A stretch of 64,000 nucleotides of DNA. Source: Microbulbifer taiwanensis (GTDB taxonomy: Bacteria; Pseudomonadota; Gammaproteobacteria; Pseudomonadales; Cellvibrionaceae). The stretch covers positions 1 to 64,000 of the forward strand of contig NZ_JACZFR010000049.1 of assembly GCF_014904815.1 (NCBI RefSeq), read 5' to 3'. Under the pieces are notes generated by a model. That model was not told the DNA's origin. It ran no database searches and saw only the letters and a list, made by a program, of their open reading frames with translations. The number at the start of each line of letters is the position of its first letter. The first letter of the stretch is position 1. The translations under genes and the position numbers were made by a program. This document shows, in pieces, positions 35,882-45,031 of the stretch.

Positions 35882-37110
35882 TTAACCTGGAAACATGCAG
35901 TTGGTTACACGCTTGGTATCGGTGTGAGAGCCGCAGCGAATTTTAATTTCTTGAACTAAATGGTTCGTTTTTTTTGTATTTAAGTTCGCGCTGATAGCGA
36001 TAGCAGCACTAATGCAGTATTGAAGTTGGTCTGAATTGTGGCTGTGTGCAATTTTTTCTTTAAGTTTGCTATCCAAAAAGAGTCGTATTTCTTCGACTAA
36101 TAGCTCTTCAACTACTTCTTTTCCTGGGCGGCTAGCAGGCATGGGTTGATTCTGGTTTAATTCCGTGACGGCGGCGGGATCAATTCCAAAGGCTCTTCCA
36201 TTCAACCATTTTTCTGATAGCTGGCGGTTGCTCTGTGAAAAGCGATTTAAGAATTGTGTGCGTTCTTCTCTGGATGCCTGAAGTTGCGGTATTTCTGGTG
36301 AGTTATTTCTGGAATTTATAATGTGAGTTCTTAGCTCAGAGCATATCTGACCGTGCTCCCCGTTTGATTGCTGGATTTGACTCAATAGAAGCAGCAAGTT
36401 CTGTTTGTATCCGCTAAGGGCTGTGTTCTTTCTTGCTGGACGTAAAAATCCACACGGGCGTTCTATTTTAATTTCATTTAGGAAGTCTTTATAGAGGCAC
36501 TGATTGTTGGATTTTATCTCGTCGAATAGCCGAATTGAAATGTTCTCTGTGCTAAATACGCTTGCCCACATCTCAATAAGATTGAGGTAGTCGTAATAGC
36601 TGCTGTCAGGGTTCTGTCCTGCGTAAAGCGGGTTATTTCCTGCGCCACCATATTTAAGAGCTTCATTGAACAGGGTCAAGGCCAGCTTGTCCTGGCGGCG
36701 CAGGTAAACCACTATTTTAAAGTGACTGTAATAGGGGCTTAAGAGCTCTTTAAGATTTATTATTTCGTCGACACTTTTAATTCGAGAGTGGAAATGCTCG
36801 GAAGTGATTACAAGGTTGTTATACGGATGCGCTTTCTATAATTGTCGGTCGACGTTTGATTTGAATTTGCTTTTCCAGTTCAGGTGCTGAACAGGATCGT
36901 TTATATTGAGTAAATTTAACAGCGCTTTTGTTGGGTGCTCGGATAGCGGTCAATACAATATGCGACGAAATCCATGTGATTGGTCGGGCAGTGGATGTTG
37001 GCGACATGGTAGCCACGCTCTCGAAGGACTGCGCTGTTTTCTTTAAGGAGTGCCTGGATCGATGTGGAACCGGTTTTTTCGGTTCCGATATGGATATATG
37101 CAGTTCTCAT
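35882..37110 (-). pseudogene. Sulfotransferase gene broken by a frameshift and a TAG
   Basis: From ATG 37110 the frame gives MRTAYIHIGTEKTGSTSIQA (PAPS loop), then HCPTNHMDFVAYCIDRYP and stops. A one-base loss in the A-tract at 36926-36929 (TTTT on the plus strand) moves the reading into the frame ALLNLLNINDPVQHLNWKSK, which continues through a TAG at 36836-36838 into KAHPYNNLVITSEHFHSRIK, then FKIVVYLRRQDKLAL and on to 35882. Joined, the pieces restore one normal sulfotransferase of about 409 residues. Two independent lesions make a sequencing error unlikely for both. The intact 276-codon C-terminal piece lacks the PAPS loop. Confidence 0.85.
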
Positions 37111-37347
37111 CGCCGCCGCTTCCCCCGATTTTCTGAGACACTCTTATTTCTGGCTGTGTTCTGCCAGTCTTTCTCAGTGGGAGTATGATGAGCGGCGACT
37201 GTTTCGGTATTAAGACAGCCAGGTTACGGTTTGGGAGCAGCGGTGAGCACTGGCTTACAGTTTCGATTGAGCTGTATGTGTTTCGATTGGAAGCTGCTAT
37301 TCGTGCAGTCGTAGGGCGGGCAGGGAGCTGCCCGTACGGTTGGCTTT
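37111..37347. other. Gene-less gap with one hairpin
   Basis: Between the broken sulfotransferase and the exporter ATPase gene. It holds the hairpin CGGGCA-GGGAGC-TGCCCG (about 37318-37335), which may terminate the leftward exporter transcript. Nothing else is recognised. Confidence 0.4.
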
Positions 37348-38085
37348 TCAGGCGGCCGTAGCTGTTGTTGTTTTGCTGGGGCTATTACCGCGAGTCGGAG
37401 CTGTTTCTTCGTATTCGTCCAGCACAGTATCAGCTGGGCCGAGGGCTTTGACGGCACCTTCTTCGATCCACAGAACCCTTTCGCAGAACTTGCGGATAGT
37501 CGTGGGAGAATGGGAGACAAGCACCGCAGTCTGGTCGGACTGTACCCGTTCTTTCAGGGCCTTGCCGGATTTAACCTTGAATTCCTTGTCGCCGACGCCC
37601 AGCATCTCATCCAGGAGCAGAATGTCCGGCGTTGCCTGCATGGCTATGGCAAAGCCGAGTCTGGCCCGTTCGCCGGCGGAATAGGTGCTGACGGAGTGAT
37701 CCATCAGGTGTCCGATGCCGGAGAAATCGATTACGCCTGCCACCAGCTCATGGGCTTCTTTGATAGTCTTGCCCTGAGTGACCAGCGACATGATGGCATT
37801 ATCGAAACCGCTGAGTTTGTGAATAAAGCCCAGGTTCAGGGTCAGCAGCTGCGAGCGGATGCCTCTTTCCTTGCTTATACTGCCCTGGTTCGGCGCGATA
37901 ATTCCGGCCAGCAGTCGCAACAAGGTACTTTTCCCCGCTCCGTTGCGGCCGATTACGCCGAGCACTTCACCGCGGTACAGCTGGAAGCTTATGTCCTTAA
38001 GCACCCAGTTCTTTTCAGAAAAGGGGTTCAGGCTGCGACGATAGGCGAGCCCGACATTGTCAAAGGTCATGATCTCGCGATTCAT
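37348..38085 (-). CDS. ABC-2 polysaccharide exporter ATPase (Wzt/KpsT-like)
   Basis: Protein of 245 residues. Walker A GVIGRNGAGKSTLLRLLAGI, signature YSAGERARLGFAIAM, Walker B PDILLLDEMLGVGD and the H-loop VLVSHSPTTIRKFC are all intact. The order Walker A to GxGS region (LNLGFIHKLSGFDN) is that of polysaccharide exporters (KpsT, Wzt, RfbB). The C-terminus is short (no carbohydrate-binding domain), so it is not of the Wzt O9a kind that reads a chain-end modification. It overlaps the permease gene by 4 bases, permease first. Confidence 0.9.
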   Translation of the reverse strand: MNREIMTFDNVGLAYRRSLNPFSEKNWVLKDISFQLYRGEVLGVIGRNGAGKSTLLRLLAGIIAPNQGSISKERGIRSQLLTLNLGFIHKLSGFDNAIMSLVTQGKTIKEAHELVAGVIDFSGIGHLMDHSVSTYSAGERARLGFAIAMQATPDILLLDEMLGVGDKEFKVKSGKALKERVQSDQTAVLVSHSPTTIRKFCERVLWIEEGAVKALGPADTVLDEYEETAPTRGNSPSKTTTATAA

Positions 38086-38849
38086 GGTAGGGCTCTCGGG
38101 TAGTAGCGGTCGAAACGAACAAGCAGTGCAATTCCCGCGGCAAAGGCGGTGATGCTGGCTATAACGGGGTAGGCAAGTGCCGAGAAACTGGCTGTTCTCC
38201 CGTGCAGAAGAACATCCCGATATCCTTCCAGAATAGTCACGAAGGGATTTAGGCGCAGTATTGCCTGTATCTCATCGGGCCTTTCGCTGATATCAAAGAA
38301 GATTCCAGAGGTGAACATCATCGCCATGATGACCAGCGGAACCAGGTGTGTCAGGTCCGGGATCAGGGGCACTGATGCGGCCAGGAGAAAGCTGACGCTC
38401 AGATTAAACAGTATCTGACACAGGATCACATTCACGATTGTCAGCCAGCCTGTACTGGGTTCGTAGCCGCCTATGATTACCAATAGCAGCATGAGAGGAA
38501 ACACGAACGAAAATCTGATCAAAGCTGTCAGGTTGGCAACCGAGGGAAATATCCACTTGGGCAGGTAAGTCTGGCCGAGTATGCCTTTACTATTGATCAG
38601 CGAGTTGGAGCCGCCTGTCAGAGCGGAGGCTGTCCATTTAAAGGGAAAGAGCCCTGTGAGCAAAAAATAAACAAAATTGCTGCCGGATTGACCTTCGCCC
38701 CTGACGCCACTCGCAAATGCCAGATAGAAAAGGGCGGCCATAAGTAGCGGCTCAAGCACCCACCAGAGCATGCCGAGATAGGACTGCTTGGTGTCGGCCT
38801 TGAGCGCGCCGATTCCGCGCAGCCAGATGAGATCCAGGTATTTCCGCAT
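38082..38849 (-). CDS. ABC-2 polysaccharide exporter permease (Wzm/KpsM-like)
   Basis: Protein of 255 residues with about six hydrophobic segments (for example LLMAALFYLAFASGV, LIRFSFVFPLMLLLVIIGG, ILFNLSVSFLLAASVPLI). MFTSGIFFDISERPDEIQ and the LNPFVTILEGYRDVLL block are typical of the ABC-2 exporter family. The N-terminus starts with a cytoplasmic DLIWLRGIGALKADTKQSYL segment. It forms with the overlapping ATPase the transporter that would carry the finished glycan across the inner membrane. Outer-membrane export partners (KpsD/Wza) are not in the window. Confidence 0.9.
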   Translation of the reverse strand: MRKYLDLIWLRGIGALKADTKQSYLGMLWWVLEPLLMAALFYLAFASGVRGEGQSGSNFVYFLLTGLFPFKWTASALTGGSNSLINSKGILGQTYLPKWIFPSVANLTALIRFSFVFPLMLLLVIIGGYEPSTGWLTIVNVILCQILFNLSVSFLLAASVPLIPDLTHLVPLVIMAMMFTSGIFFDISERPDEIQAILRLNPFVTILEGYRDVLLHGRTASFSALAYPVIASITAFAAGIALLVRFDRYYPRALP

Positions 38850-39071
38850 ATATGTCTAACAGCCTAAGGCGGATATTCGCATTTAGTCCCGTCGCGAGAA
38901 TTGAGAGGGGAGCTCAGGAGGCGCAAGATGCCTGAAAATCGACATTCTTCATGGCGCCAATCAGCCGCTTAATATACAGTAACCTCCGTAAAAACAACAG
39001 GTTAACGGCGGCGCGGAAAACCGGTAAAGCCGTGCCGCTCCAAAAGCGATCAATAAATATACTGCTTATCT

Positions 39072-40184
39072 ATGAAGGTTCTCCACTGCTATCGCACTTT
39101 CTACCCGGAAACCCAGGGGGGGATCGAGCAGTCAATTTTTGAGATGGCGCGTTACACGGCTGGTTCCGAGGTGCTGACCCTGTCCAATACGCCCGGCGCG
39201 GTGTCGGTGAACGGCATCCCGGTAAAAGCTGAGCGCCGCTGGCTTTCCATGGCTTCCTGCTGTATGGGGCCGAGCCTGGTATCGGATCTGTACAAAAAAC
39301 AGGCTGATATTGTGCATTTGCACTTTCCCTGGCCATTTGGGGATCTGTCGTACTTGTTGGGTGGCCGGCGCCGGCCGCTGATCGTGACCTACCATTCCGA
39401 TATTGTTCGGCAGCGAGCCCTTGGCGCCGTTTATGGGCCCCTGATGCGGTTGTTCCTGAATCGGGCCGACAGGATCGTTGCCACTTCGCCCGATTATCTG
39501 GCCTCCAGTCCGGTGTTGCGGGAGTTTGTCGACAAGGTGGAGGTGATACCCTTGGGTATATCCGAGTCCAGCTACCCGCAACCTGCCGCCAAGTCTGTCG
39601 AGACATTGCGTGAGCGTTTCGATGACGGATTTATGCTGTTCGTCGGGGCGCTTCGCTATTACAAGGGGCTGGAATTCCTAGTGCGCTCTGCGCCCGGCTT
39701 GCCATTTCCCATCCTGATCGCTGGTAAGGGGCCGGAAGAGAAGCGACTCAGGGCCCTTGCGAATTCCCTGGGGGCGGAGAATGTCCACTTTCTCGGCCAT
39801 GTCGACGACGAAGAGAAGATGGCACTGCTCCACCTTTGCCGGGCGGTGGTCTTCCCATCGCACCTGCGCTCTGAGGCTTTCGGGGTCACGCTGCTCGAGG
39901 GCATGATGGCCGGCAAGCCGCTGATTTCCTGTGATATCGGCACCGGAACCAGCTTTGTGAATCTCGACGGAGAGACCGGGCATGTGATTCCACCGGCGGA
40001 CGTGAGCGCGCTGCGAGCGGCCATGCTGGATCTCAGCGGAAATCGGGAAAAGGCGGCTGACTGGGGCAGTGCCGCGCGAGCGAGATATGAGGCGACGTTT
40101 ACCGGTCGGAAGATGGCGGAGGCCTACGGGCACTTGTATCGCCGGGTACTCACCGAGCGCGCCGACAAGCAGGCAGTTGCCTGA
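39072..40184 (+). CDS. Glycosyltransferase, GT4 family
   Basis: Protein of 370 residues. The N-terminal acceptor domain has MKVLHCYRTFYPETQGGIEQ and PLIVTYHSDIVRQ; the C-terminal donor domain has FVGALRYYKGLEFLV, HVDDEEKMALLHLCRAVVFP and the SEAFGVTLLEGMMAGKPLI (Glu-x7-Glu) motif. It resembles WbdA/mannosyl-type GT4 enzymes. TGA and the ATG of the next gene share one base (tgatg), so the two glycosyltransferases are coupled. It diverges from the exporter genes, with a 222-base gap in which I see no clear promoter. Confidence 0.85.
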   Translation: MKVLHCYRTFYPETQGGIEQSIFEMARYTAGSEVLTLSNTPGAVSVNGIPVKAERRWLSMASCCMGPSLVSDLYKKQADIVHLHFPWPFGDLSYLLGGRRRPLIVTYHSDIVRQRALGAVYGPLMRLFLNRADRIVATSPDYLASSPVLREFVDKVEVIPLGISESSYPQPAAKSVETLRERFDDGFMLFVGALRYYKGLEFLVRSAPGLPFPILIAGKGPEEKRLRALANSLGAENVHFLGHVDDEEKMALLHLCRAVVFPSHLRSEAFGVTLLEGMMAGKPLISCDIGTGTSFVNLDGETGHVIPPADVSALRAAMLDLSGNREKAADWGSAARARYEATFTGRKMAEAYGHLYRRVLTERADKQAVA

Positions 40185-41284
40185 TGTATCGAATAGCGGT
40201 AGATGCAAGGCCCCTGTCATTTCCGACTACCGGAATAGGGCGCTATACGCAGGCCATTCTGTCTCGCCTGGTTGAGCAGGGCTGGGATTGGTACCTGTAT
40301 AGCGACAGGCCTTTGTTATGGCCAGAGCAGTTGCCTGAGAATGTTCGGGTTCGTTTCCCGGGATTTATGCCGCCGGCGGCCGGCTCGTTTTTTTCCCAGC
40401 TAGCGTACCCGGTCTGGTGCCGAAAGGACAAGATCGATCTCTTTTGGTCTCCCCGGCATCATCTGCCATTGCTGTTGGGGAGCGGCATTCGTTCGGTAGT
40501 GACGATTCACGATCTGGTGTGGAAGCGCTTCCCGGAAACCATGTCCCGCTTTGGGCGTATTCTGGATGCGAACCTGATGCCGCCTTCCATTCGCAAGGCG
40601 GATGGAGTGATCAGCGTTTCCGATTCCACTACGGACGAAATTCAGTTCATCTGCCCCGAGGCAGACGTCACTACGATTTACGAGGCACCATTCCTTGCGC
40701 CCGCCGAGGGTTGTTGTGAGGGTGACTACTTCCTGTTTGTGGGCACGCTGGAACCGCGGAAAAACCTGTCGAACCTCCTCCGGGCATACCGTCAGTGCGT
40801 GAAGTCGTGCGGGGAGCCTTTGCCCTTGAAGATCTGCGGCGGCAAGGGCTGGGGCCTGCCGGCGTTGCAGCAGTTGATCGCCGAGCTGGATCTGGGCGCG
40901 CATGTGGAGTTACTGGGCTATGTACCCGATACCGAGCTACCAGGCCTCTATCGAAATGCCCGCGCATTGTTGATGCCGTCGCTGTATGAAGGGTTTGGTT
41001 TGCCCATTGTTGAAGCCTACAGCCAGAACACGCCGGTAGTGACTTCGGACCGAGGCGCTATGCGGGAAGTGGCGGGTGACGCGGCGCTGCTGGTGAACCC
41101 GGAGAGTGTCGAGCAGATGGCAACGGCTTTAATTTCTTTGACGCAAGAATCCGACACTGTGCGTTCATTGCAACAAAAGGCACGGCTTCGAGTTCAGAAA
41201 TTTTCCTGGGATTCGGCGGCGGAGCAGACGTTGGGGCTTATGGAGTCTTTGCTAGGGCGAAGGTTCGGTCATAAATCTTTGTAG
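40184..41284 (+). CDS. Glycosyltransferase, GT4 family (mannosyltransferase-like)
   Basis: Protein of 366 residues. Blocks GIGRYTQAILSRL, LFWSPRHHLPLLLG and VVTIHDLVWKRFPETMS in the acceptor half, FVGTLEPRKNLSNLLRAY and SLYEGFGLPIVEAYSQNTPV in the donor half are typical of GT4 enzymes of the WbdB/WbpY kind. Overlaps the preceding gene by one base. Repeats follow immediately after its stop. Confidence 0.87.
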   Translation: MYRIAVDARPLSFPTTGIGRYTQAILSRLVEQGWDWYLYSDRPLLWPEQLPENVRVRFPGFMPPAAGSFFSQLAYPVWCRKDKIDLFWSPRHHLPLLLGSGIRSVVTIHDLVWKRFPETMSRFGRILDANLMPPSIRKADGVISVSDSTTDEIQFICPEADVTTIYEAPFLAPAEGCCEGDYFLFVGTLEPRKNLSNLLRAYRQCVKSCGEPLPLKICGGKGWGLPALQQLIAELDLGAHVELLGYVPDTELPGLYRNARALLMPSLYEGFGLPIVEAYSQNTPVVTSDRGAMREVAGDAALLVNPESVEQMATALISLTQESDTVRSLQQKARLRVQKFSWDSAAEQTLGLMESLLGRRFGHKSL

Positions 41285-41296
41285 AGCGGCTGGACT

Positions 41297-41419
41297 GATC
41301 GCGGCCATGGGCGGATGGCCGCCCCGCCGCTCCTACATTGTGTCCGTAGGGTGCGCCGTACGCACCAACTGGGCTTGCACCGCGCAGAGATGGTTCTGGT
41401 GCGCGCGGCGCACCCTACT
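41297..41419. repeat. Two repeat families side by side
   Basis: A gatcgcggcc...gccgctcctaca unit (41297-41338) is followed by an inverted pair of the GTAGGGTGCGCC family (41344-41366 and 41398-41419). The last copy overlaps the stop region of batD (41415). Confidence 0.8.
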
Positions 41420-43181
41420 GGGTGAATAAGTCCGGCAGGGGATTGTCGCTCTCCGTTTTGCTATCTTTCAGCTCTCTTTTCAATAACCGGCTTACCAGTA
41501 TCTGCACCTGCTGCCGGTTTAGCGGCTTTGGCGGTGTCAGGTAGAGGGCCGCGTCCAGCAGTTCCTGCAGTTTCTCCAGCTCTTCGAAATTCAGTTGCCG
41601 GTTGGCTTCGCTAAGGCTGTTTCCGTTTACCCGGGGCCAGCGGGTGCGGAGCCAGTTCAGGGCGGCCTGCTGGATATGTGCGGGGTCTCCGCTCTCTACG
41701 GCTCTTTCCAGCGCCCGTGCCTGCTGTTCGGCATTCGGCGGGCGCTTCGCGGCTGCGGGGCTCTGGTTGTTGGTTCCGCCGCGCCGGCGATAGAAATACA
41801 GCAACCACAGCAGGTGCGAGGCGAGGGCGGCTATGGCCAGGTTGCGCCAAAAGTTGTCCTGCATCGCGGTCGGCGTGGCGCCGGGCTTGAGGTCGGGGAT
41901 GCTGCCGGGCTGTTGTGTTGTGGTGGCTGCCGCGCCGCCGGCGACGGTGAAGCGAAAGGCGGGCAGCTGGGTGGCCCGCTGGCGGCCGGTTTTGGTATCC
42001 CACCAGGTGATGGTGACCGGCGGCAGTTGGTAATCGCCAGGTTTGGTGGCGACTATGGCGGTGGTCTCTATGCGACTGCCGGTGATGCCATTCTGGCCGA
42101 CTTGGTCGTCCTGTTGCGGTTGGTCGGGGTAGGTCTTCAGGCCCTCGACGTTGAGTCTGGGCAATGGCGGCAGCTGGGCGGCGCGCAGGCCTTCGGCGCG
42201 CAGGGTGACTATGCGGGTGATGGGCTCGCCGACGGTGAAGGATTCGGGATCCTGGCTCCAGCTCTGCACAATTCCCACGCTGGCGGCGGGCAGCCAGTGG
42301 GTGCCGCTGTAGCTGTCGGGCTTGGGCTGCACTTCGATGCTCTCGGCCTGGGAGCGCAGGCGCAATCGCTGGCTGTTGCGGTTGAACAGGGAGAAGGGGT
42401 CGCGGCGGCCGGCGACGGCGACGTAGTTGAGTGCCGGTATGGTCAGCTGGCCGGAGCTCTCCGGGAAGACGGCATAGGTGAGTTCATAGACGGCGTGGCC
42501 TATGCCGTTGATGCGGCGCTCGTAGCGCTGTTCATCGACCTTTTCCACATGGGCGCCGGGAATCTGCAGGGGTTCTGTGGCGATATCGTGCAGGCCCACC
42601 TTCGTGTAGAGGCGCACTTTTACCAGCAGTTGTTCCTGTACGTAGACCTTTTCCTTGTCCAGTTCGACTTCCAGGAAGGCCTGGCGATCGCCGGCATCGG
42701 GGCCGGCGCCCGCTTCGCTAACGATGATCGGAATGGCGTCGGACACCTGGCCCTTGTAGTGCAGGGAGGGGACGAAGAGGTTGCCCTCGCGTTTGGGGGC
42801 CAGGGTCAGCATCCACTCGACGAAGCTCTCGGCGCGGCCGTTAATGACACGGTACTGGTTGGACTGCTGGCGGGAGAGGATGTCGAAATCCTGTTCCAGC
42901 AGTTCGAAGTCGGGCTGGCCGCCGGACTCGTCACCGGAGTAGCGCAGGCGCAGGTTCAGGGTTTCGTCTATGCCGATTTTGTTGCGGTCTACGGTGGCGG
43001 TGAGGTCGCTGGCTTGGGCGAAGTTGGTTATTAGCAGAAGTAGGAGCGCCTGCAGGATTCTGGCGATCCAGAGGGTACGGGGAGATCGATCGCGGCCATG
43101 GGCCGCTCCTACAGGTCCGCGCGGGGAGAGGTTGCGACCAATTCCGCATTTCGCATTCCGCTTTCCGCATTTACTTACCAT
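41415..43181 (-). CDS. batD: BatD, aerotolerance-operon protein
   Basis: Protein of 588 residues. A signal peptide (WIARILQALLLLLITNFAQA) is followed by a beta-rich periplasmic region starting LTATVDRNKIGIDETLNLRL (BatD/DUF domain), a membrane segment near the LAIAALASHLLWLLYF block, and a cytoplasmic tail with helical pairs. The natural start is unclear: the only in-frame ATG before the signal peptide is 43181, and the resulting N-terminal 43 residues are encoded by two repeat families (43083-43172). That leader is therefore not ancestral. The start overlaps the end of batBC. In Bacteroides BatD works with BatA/B/C, but the role is unsettled. Confidence 0.82.
   Translation of the reverse strand: MVSKCGKRNAKCGIGRNLSPRGPVGAAHGRDRSPRTLWIARILQALLLLLITNFAQASDLTATVDRNKIGIDETLNLRLRYSGDESGGQPDFELLEQDFDILSRQQSNQYRVINGRAESFVEWMLTLAPKREGNLFVPSLHYKGQVSDAIPIIVSEAGAGPDAGDRQAFLEVELDKEKVYVQEQLLVKVRLYTKVGLHDIATEPLQIPGAHVEKVDEQRYERRINGIGHAVYELTYAVFPESSGQLTIPALNYVAVAGRRDPFSLFNRNSQRLRLRSQAESIEVQPKPDSYSGTHWLPAASVGIVQSWSQDPESFTVGEPITRIVTLRAEGLRAAQLPPLPRLNVEGLKTYPDQPQQDDQVGQNGITGSRIETTAIVATKPGDYQLPPVTITWWDTKTGRQRATQLPAFRFTVAGGAAATTTQQPGSIPDLKPGATPTAMQDNFWRNLAIAALASHLLWLLYFYRRRGGTNNQSPAAAKRPPNAEQQARALERAVESGDPAHIQQAALNWLRTRWPRVNGNSLSEANRQLNFEELEKLQELLDAALYLTPPKPLNRQQVQILVSRLLKRELKDSKTESDNPLPDLFTQ
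43083..43172. repeat. Two repeat families at the batBC-batD junction
   Basis: gatcgatcgcggccatgggccgctcctaca (43083-43113) and a run of attccgc-type heptamers (about 43142-43172). The second type also occurs as five near-tandem copies at 58244-58281. Together they provide the first codons of batD. Confidence 0.75.
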
Positions 43182-45031
43182 CGTTGCGTGGCTCCGTTTG
43201 CCGGGGGCTGCCATTCGCCGCTGCGGTAGGCGCGGCGGCGCTGCAGGCTTTCGTATTTGAATTTCTCGCGCATCAGGCCGGCGGGGTCGTCGGGGATCTG
43301 GCGCAGCCACTGGTCCAGGGCCTGTTGTGTCTCGGGGTCCAGGGGGCTCTCTTCGGCGCCAGCCTGTTGTTGTTCGCCCTGCTGTTGTTCCTGTTCCTCG
43401 CCTTGCTGCTGGTCGGCCTGTTGCTGCTGCTCTTGCTGATCCTGTTGTTCGCCGTTCTGTGCCTGCTGCTCGGAGGGCTGCTGCTGTTGTTCGGACTCGG
43501 ACGGCTCTGATTGGGAGCCGGCATCCTGCTGACTCTGTTGCTCCTGGCTCTGCTGTTGTTGGCTGTCACCGGATTGCTGCTGTTGTTGCTCGTCGGACTG
43601 CTGTTGGTCCTGTTGCGATTGCTGTTGCTGTTGTTGCTGCTGTTGTTGCTGCAGATCTTTCAGCTTTTCGGCGATGTCGCGATTGTGTTCGGCATCGGCA
43701 AGTTGCGGATCCTGCTTCAGCGCTTCGTCGTACGCATCTATGGCCTCGTTGTAGAGGCCCTGCTGGGTCAGGCTGTTGCCGAGATTGTACAGGCCCTCGG
43801 CATCGCCGCTGCGGGAAAAGTCTTGCTCGGCCGCGGGGAAGTCGCCGGCGCGGTAGTTGGCGGCGCCGCGCCACTGTGGGTTTTCGAAAGTCTCCGCGGC
43901 CTGTTCCGCTTCGCCTTGTTGCAGCAGGCGTTCGGCCTGCTGGTCTTCGCGCTGCCACAGGTCCTTCCATTCGAATGCCTGACTCTGTTGGGGTGACGAG
44001 AGTAGCAGCGCCCCGAAAGACAGGGGCAGGGCGCAGGCGAGAGCGCCGCGGCGGAACAGCAGGGCGGCCAGGGGAAGCAATAGTAGTACGAGCCAGGGGC
44101 CCTCCTCGCGCCACTGATCGAATTCCCGCTCGGTGAGCTGGGCCTGTTGCGGCGCTTCGGTATCCGGCAGCAGCTGGGCGATATCGCTGTCGTCGACACT
44201 GATCCTGGCGTAGAGGCCGCCGCTGTCGCGGGCCAGCTTTGCCAGGTCTCTCGCATCAAAATTGGCAATGATAATGGCCCCATTGTCGTCGGTGATAAAA
44301 CCACCGCCGTTGCCGCGGGGAATTGGGCTGCCCTCGCCGCTGCCGACGGCGAGAATACTCAGCTCAATGTTGGCGCCGGCCGCCAGTCCGGCGACGGTAT
44401 CCAGGGCCATCTCGTCGATACCATCGGTAATCGCCAGCAGCTGTCCGCGGCCGGCGGCGCCATCCTTCAGCAGGCGAATGCCGGTTTCCACCGCCATCTC
44501 GATATTGCTGCCGGGTACCGGCACTATCGACGGCGACAGTGCCGGCACCAGGTTGGCGATGGTGGCGGTGTCGTCGGTCAGTGGCGTCACCACATGGGCT
44601 TCGCCGCCGTAGGCGACCAGAGCGGTGAGGCCGTCCTTGCGTTGGCGCAGTATGTCGAGGATTTTCAGGCGCGCGCGGGTCAGGCGGTCCGGCGACAGGT
44701 CGGTGGCCATCATCGACGGCGACAGGTCGAGCAGTATCACCAGGGCATCCTGGTTGCTGTAGACCGGTGTTGGCAGTTTGCGCCAGCTGGGGCCGGCGAG
44801 GGCGACGATGGTGCCGGCGAGCAGGGCGAAAATCAGAGCGAATAGCCAGGGGCGTTTGGCGCCGCCGCGCAGAATCAGGTGGGGCAGTAAATCCGGGTCG
44901 ACGATTCTCTGTAGCTGGCCGCTGTTCAGCACCGTGCGCGCCAGGGCCCAGCAGAGCAGGGCAGCGGGGATCAGCAGCCACAATAGATGGGGGCGCAGTA
45001 AGTGGAACTGGTGGAGTTCGGAGAAAAACAT
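43175..45031 (-). CDS. batB: BatB-BatC fusion: VWA, TPR and Q-rich domain
   Basis: Protein of 618 residues. Two N-terminal membrane segments (PHLLWLLIPAALLCWALA, PWLFALIFALLAGTIVAL), then a VWA domain with DLSPS (MIDAS, near residue 102) and ITDGIDEM, then a membrane segment (LVLLLLPLAALLF). From about residue 385 a TPR region (NLGNSLTQQGLYNEAIDAYDEALKQDP) and from about 455 a stretch of some 120 residues that is mostly Gln with Ser, Glu and Asp. That is BatB joined to BatC. The start overlaps the batA stop by one base. Confidence 0.85.
   Translation of the reverse strand: MFFSELHQFHLLRPHLLWLLIPAALLCWALARTVLNSGQLQRIVDPDLLPHLILRGGAKRPWLFALIFALLAGTIVALAGPSWRKLPTPVYSNQDALVILLDLSPSMMATDLSPDRLTRARLKILDILRQRKDGLTALVAYGGEAHVVTPLTDDTATIANLVPALSPSIVPVPGSNIEMAVETGIRLLKDGAAGRGQLLAITDGIDEMALDTVAGLAAGANIELSILAVGSGEGSPIPRGNGGGFITDDNGAIIIANFDARDLAKLARDSGGLYARISVDDSDIAQLLPDTEAPQQAQLTEREFDQWREEGPWLVLLLLPLAALLFRRGALACALPLSFGALLLSSPQQSQAFEWKDLWQREDQQAERLLQQGEAEQAAETFENPQWRGAANYRAGDFPAAEQDFSRSGDAEGLYNLGNSLTQQGLYNEAIDAYDEALKQDPQLADAEHNRDIAEKLKDLQQQQQQQQQQQSQQDQQQSDEQQQQQSGDSQQQQSQEQQSQQDAGSQSEPSESEQQQQPSEQQAQNGEQQDQQEQQQQADQQQGEEQEQQQGEQQQAGAEESPLDPETQQALDQWLRQIPDDPAGLMREKFKYESLQRRRAYRSGEWQPPANGATQRW

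Noticed and set aside
35882-36712. Minus-strand 276-codon frame as an intact sulfotransferase
   Set aside because: It begins after the PAPS loop; the missing N-terminus is readable upstream in other frames, so it is the tail of a pseudogene.
41595-43034. 479-codon open frame on the plus strand opposite batD
   Set aside because: It mirrors the codon structure of batD, which has a signal peptide and family blocks; the antisense product is low-complexity Gly/Ala/Val without any domain.
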